Shown here piece by piece: positions 60,678-64,000 of a stretch of 64,000 nt of DNA. Each line of letters begins with the position of its first letter. The stretch's first letter is position 1. The stretch is from Spodoptera frugiperda (Eukaryota; Arthropoda; Insecta; Lepidoptera; Noctuidae): contig NC_064212.1 of the NCBI RefSeq assembly GCF_023101765.2, forward strand, positions 10,974,001-11,038,000. The letters are read 5' to 3'. Below the pieces are notes generated by a model. It was given only the letters and a program-made list of their open reading frames with translations. It searched no databases and was not told the DNA's origin. The position numbers and the translations under genes were made by a program.

Positions 60678-63600
60678 ATGCAGGTGCGGTGGGCGGCGTG
60701 GGCGCTGGCGTGGTGCGCGTGCGCAGCGGCCGCGCCGGCCGAGCAGCGCACGCCGCTCCCCACCGCCAGCGCCGCCGCCGCCGCCCCGCAGTCGCCAGCC
60801 TCCGGACCCGCCGCCTCCGTCTGCGAACCCCTTGTCTTAAAGAATACGCCGCCTATGCCATCAGTAAGTACACTACTTATTTAATTATAACAGTGCTTCA
60901 TTAAGTTATAAAGCATGCGAGCCAAGACATAATATGTCACAGTATTTTTGTGGATGAATGGAACAGGGCTTTTTAAAGGGATATTCAACTTAGAAAAATA
61001 ATTTCACAAAAACAATTTTAAGTAAAATATTGTCATGACAAAACCATATAGCTCGCACTGTCAAAAATTATTCAAATCTCACGTAGTAACCCTAAATGGC
61101 CCAGTTTTAAATGTATAAAACCTAACTTTGCACTTAGTTGCGTCAAAATACTACAACCGTAGCCCGTAGTCCGTAACTACGCTTTACGGGCATGCATAGC
61201 TCGAAGCGTGTAGTTTATAACTCGTAACTCGTAGCGCGTACTTCATAGACAGTAGCCCGTAGCGCGTAGTTCGTAACCCGTAGTGCGTAGTAGCACGTAG
61301 CTAGTAGTTCGTAGCGCGTAGTTTGTATATAGCTCGTAGCGTGAAATTCAAGGGGTGCGGGTATAGCAGCGTTTTCCCGTTATTAATGTCGTAGGCGTAA
61401 ATATTGGTGACTGAGGTGTTGTTTGTAAACTGACTTCGTGCGGTCGACTGGCAAACGAGAGTTTCAGATGGCATGCGTAAACATCAATAGTGGGAAAATG
61501 CTGTACGGCGCTACGAACGCTGTAATATTTCGCCACAATATGAGATCTGATTACTTTTTGTCAGTTCTAGATAACTATATGGTCTCATCTTGGCACCATA
61601 TAAAGGTTTAGTGGTCATTTTTGTGGTATTGACAATGTTTTCTCTTTATAGAACGCACGTGAGCATGAGGCCGCCGCGATGCACACAGCGCGTGCGCTGG
61701 TGGAGTTGGTGCAGCAAGGCGTAGCCGACGAGGAACGCGCTGCAGCACTAGCCCGCGCAGCCACCCGCGCGCCCCTCGCCCCGCCACCCGCCGCCGTCGC
61801 GCTTGGAGCCCCACAGTTACATCTCGGCGTCCTCTACATAGCTGAACCACCTAAGCTCGTTGTCTTCCAACAAAACAATTCAATAACTTTACGTCAGTTT
61901 TGGAGAACATTGGCATCAGCATGGAATGCGACTACAGCAGTGTGGTCAAATGCGTGGTTCTCTTGTGATAAGGATGGCGAGGGTTGGTGGGGAGGTGTAG
62001 CAGCAGCTCGTGGCTCGGGACCTGCAAGATCTGCTGCAGCTCTCTTCCGACGTTGGCCTGCTCTGCCTTGTGAAGAGGCTATGAACGACTGGCTAGGCGG
62101 AGCTCCTTTATGCGATCCGGCCACAACAGATTGTGAAGCTACTCCATCATTTGGTTCTGGAGACCGCAGGATAGAGGTGATACACAATTGCTTAAATTAG
62201 TTTCGATTGTTCTTTCGAAAAGTTTAGTATTTACTAACTTTCAAAAACACTCTTTTCAGTATCGATGCAAATGTCAGGCAGAGCACTGGAACTCTGGCGG
62301 CAGTGGGTGGCTGACTGGTGCTACATTGATAGCAGACGACTCTGGTCCTTTGACTTGCACACCTTGCGGCATGGGTAGTGACTCCACTGCCTGCTTGACT
62401 GATGCCCACCGCGTGGCTGTGCTGGCTGGCAACGTGGGTGGCATGCTACTCTGTCTTGTCACAGGAGTAATTATATTCCACAAGAGAAAATGTAAAGTAA
62501 GTTATGTAATGACGAAGAATGTAATGATTTAGTGCACTGTGCTACATATGATTCCGGTTAATGCTTCTGAATAGTGCATTGAATAGAATTATTTACTTTT
62601 TTTCAGGCCGTGGCGGTGGGAATGTGGACAGTGTTAGAAGTTGTTCTTCTTGGTGCATTTTTAATGTACGCTTCTGTAAGTATTAATTTTGTTTCGAGAA
62701 CCTCGATATTAAATAACCTTTCTATTCAAAGTTCCATGACAATAATGGATTCACATGTATAATTTGAATTTTCAGGCGGCATCCCAGTTCATATCGGTCG
62801 CAAAATGGCGGTGTATAGCGGGCGCGTGGTTGCGAGAACTTGGCTTCGTCGCGTGCTATGGCTCCGTGGTGCTGCGACTCTGGGTGTTGCTCGCTGAGTT
62901 CCGCACTAGGAAAGCCCATCGGTGGACGCCGAGGGATTCAGAAGTAATTACATCTTCATCTTAAACAGTTATATTTGCGTTTTAATAAGATGCTTATTGC
63001 TGCATTAGATGCCCATTTCGAAAGTATAAGTAATATAATACAAGCAAAAAGAAAATTATGTGCGTCAACTACGTTTCCAGGTTTTGCGAGTAGTTGGAGC
63101 GATGGTACTGGGCGCAGCGTGCTACTTGGCAGCGTTCACCGCCACTGCAGCCTGTGAAGAGGATGCGAGTGCGGGCTGCGCACGCGCCGCTTGGCATCAT
63201 GTCACTGCCGGGGCAGAGTTGCTGCTACTAGCAGCGGGACTGCGCATAGCGTACGCGGCCAGGAACGCAAATGTGCCATTCCAGGTAATAAACCTAGTTT
63301 AAAAAAATATATTTCTATGCGAGGCCAGAATGTAGGATTAAAAATATGATGATAGGCTACCAATTGTTTGTCTAATTATTATTTTCTGCCTTTGCAGGAG
63401 CGCGGATGGCTCGCAGCAGCGCTATGCTGCGAGGGCCTGTGCGGCGTGTGGTGGCGCGGCGTGGCGTGGGGCGAGCCGGGCGCGGCGCCGGAGCGCTGGC
63501 CGCTGTCGGCGGCGGCGCGCGCAGCTGTCGGCGGGCGCGGCGCTGGCCTGCGTGCTGGCGCCCCGCCTGTGGCACGGCTACCGCGCGCGCTCGCTTGCAC

Positions 63601-64000
63601 AAGAGGTAACACCAAAACCACGCCGGTTATTTATTAGCGAAGCTTCTTCCTTATTTTAAAAAAAATACTTATTTAAATAAAGGGAATATAAATAAATCCA
63701 GCTTTATGGAACGAATTCTAATCGACTCGAATAATATTAAACATTCTCCAAAAGCCAGAGAGCAGAATCAATTAGCGTAACAAAGTTCCATATCACTGAT
63801 TTACGTACACAATCAATCATGACTTGTTTAAACACATTGTAAGGTATCTCGTCGTGGCCCTGCGGAGGGTTTCGGCGCGGAAGGTGAGGAGGAACCCACC
63901 TCCGAGGAAGTTCGCGCCGAACTGAAGAGGTTGTACGTGCAGCTGGAGATCTTACGGAACAAAACCCTGCGCAGGGACAACCCACACATCAGTAAGCGAC
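60678..64000 (+). CDS. smog: GPR158/179-like class C GPCR (Smog-type), 3' end off window
   Basis: Exons: 60678-60863, 61652-62176, 62260-62496, 62607-62675, 62776-62943, 63081-63284, 63398-63605 and 63844 to about 63991 or beyond. MQVRWAAWALAWCACAAAAPA is a signal peptide. An Ala/Pro-rich linker and an extracellular domain (LRQFWRTLASAWN, VWSNAWFSC) lead to a cysteine-rich YRCKCQAEHW segment. Seven membrane segments follow, beginning with TM1 at about residues 289-310 and including ELGFVACYGSVVLRLWVLL, FRTRKAHR and APRLWHGY. The last exon has ELKRLYVQLEILRNKTLRRD, typical of GPR158 and Smog; Drosophila Smog receives Fog in epithelial morphogenesis. Exon 7 is 208 nt and needs a one-base correction within about 63507-63521 to join TM6 to TM7. 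An acceptor at 60653 implies a 5' UTR exon upstream. GT at 63992 may end the last visible exon. Confidence 0.87.
61148..61342. repeat. Degenerate CGTAG minisatellite in first Smog-like intron
   Basis: Roughly 190 bp made of variants of CGTAG: CGTAGCCCGTAGT, CGTAACTCGTAGCGCGTA, CGTAGTTCGTAACCCGTAG, with spacing near 7-10 bp. It reads as an expanded and decayed tandem repeat lying between exons 1 and 2. Confidence 0.8.

Noticed and set aside
60584..60904. Alternative frame through the first Smog-like exon, Arg-rich
   Set aside because: Joining it to exon 2 gives an immediate stop; the frame starting at 60678 encodes a proper signal peptide and joins in phase.
61608..61850. Minus-strand ORF opposite Smog-like exon 2
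   Set aside because: Arg-rich shadow of a GC-rich coding exon on the plus strand.
63398..63637. Reading the Smog-like exon 7 straight through
   Set aside because: The second half becomes Arg/Gly-rich and loses the conserved APRLWHGY and the phase to the last exon; a one-base correction restores both.
1..64000. tRNA, rRNA, CRISPR array or bacterial operon
   Set aside because: I looked for tRNA-like arms, regularly spaced direct repeats and unspliced gene clusters and saw none; the tandem repeats here are eukaryotic minisatellite or transposon structures.

Overview
The window reads as nuclear DNA of a moth or butterfly. It has an AT-rich background, spliced genes with GT-AG introns, abundant TACCTAC/GTAGGTA-type simple sequence, and several dispersed repeats of the kind common in Lepidoptera. 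I would guess a noctuid-like moth from two repeat families (CCTCACGCCTGTCTC... and the GGGGCTCCGGCT...AAGGCGGGAGAAG type), but that is an inference from memory of such genomes, not a measurement. Exon boundaries were worked out by hand from splice sites, reading-frame continuity and family resemblance.

Layout, left to right: UPF2 (minus, 1-3671, runs off the left edge); ASNSD1 (plus, 4339-6569); an AGFG/Drongo-type ArfGAP (plus, 7349-9953); CDC23/APC8 (minus, 11411-13883); HSBP1 (plus, 14499-15264); CIBAR/FAM92 BAR protein (minus, 17130-19792); RAB3GAP1 (plus, 20724-46494); an antisense gene for an LRR-FN3 single-pass membrane protein nested in the 23-kb second intron of RAB3GAP1 (minus, about 23686-28317); a 14-kb intergenic stretch rich in transposon remnants; and a GPR158/179-like class C receptor resembling insect Smog (plus, 60678 to beyond 64000).

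Most of these are housekeeping genes: nonsense-mediated decay, an asparagine-synthetase-like enzyme, Arf/endocytic trafficking, the anaphase-promoting complex, heat-shock-factor control, ciliary BAR function and Rab3/Rab18 regulation. They do not form one pathway. Three pairs are head-to-head (UPF2/ASNSD1, CDC23/HSBP1, CIBAR/RAB3GAP1) with 0.6-0.9 kb between start codons, consistent with shared promoter regions. The nested LRR gene and the Smog-like receptor are cell-surface proteins with large introns.

Items most worth a second look: an in-frame TGA inside an otherwise well-conserved UPF2 exon; a one-base frame slip in the GC-rich TM6-TM7 exon of the Smog-like gene; a GC-AG intron in CIBAR; a transposon inserted in another transposon with a clean 8-bp duplication, with an uninterrupted relative 21 kb away; a 164-bp hAT-type MITE with intact target duplication; a 284-bp tandem duplication next to perfect palindromes; and small orphan ATG-to-GTAAGT exons upstream of the Smog-like gene. 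I found no CRISPR array, operon, tRNA, rRNA or evident novel defence-type system; this is ordinary insect chromosome with informative details.
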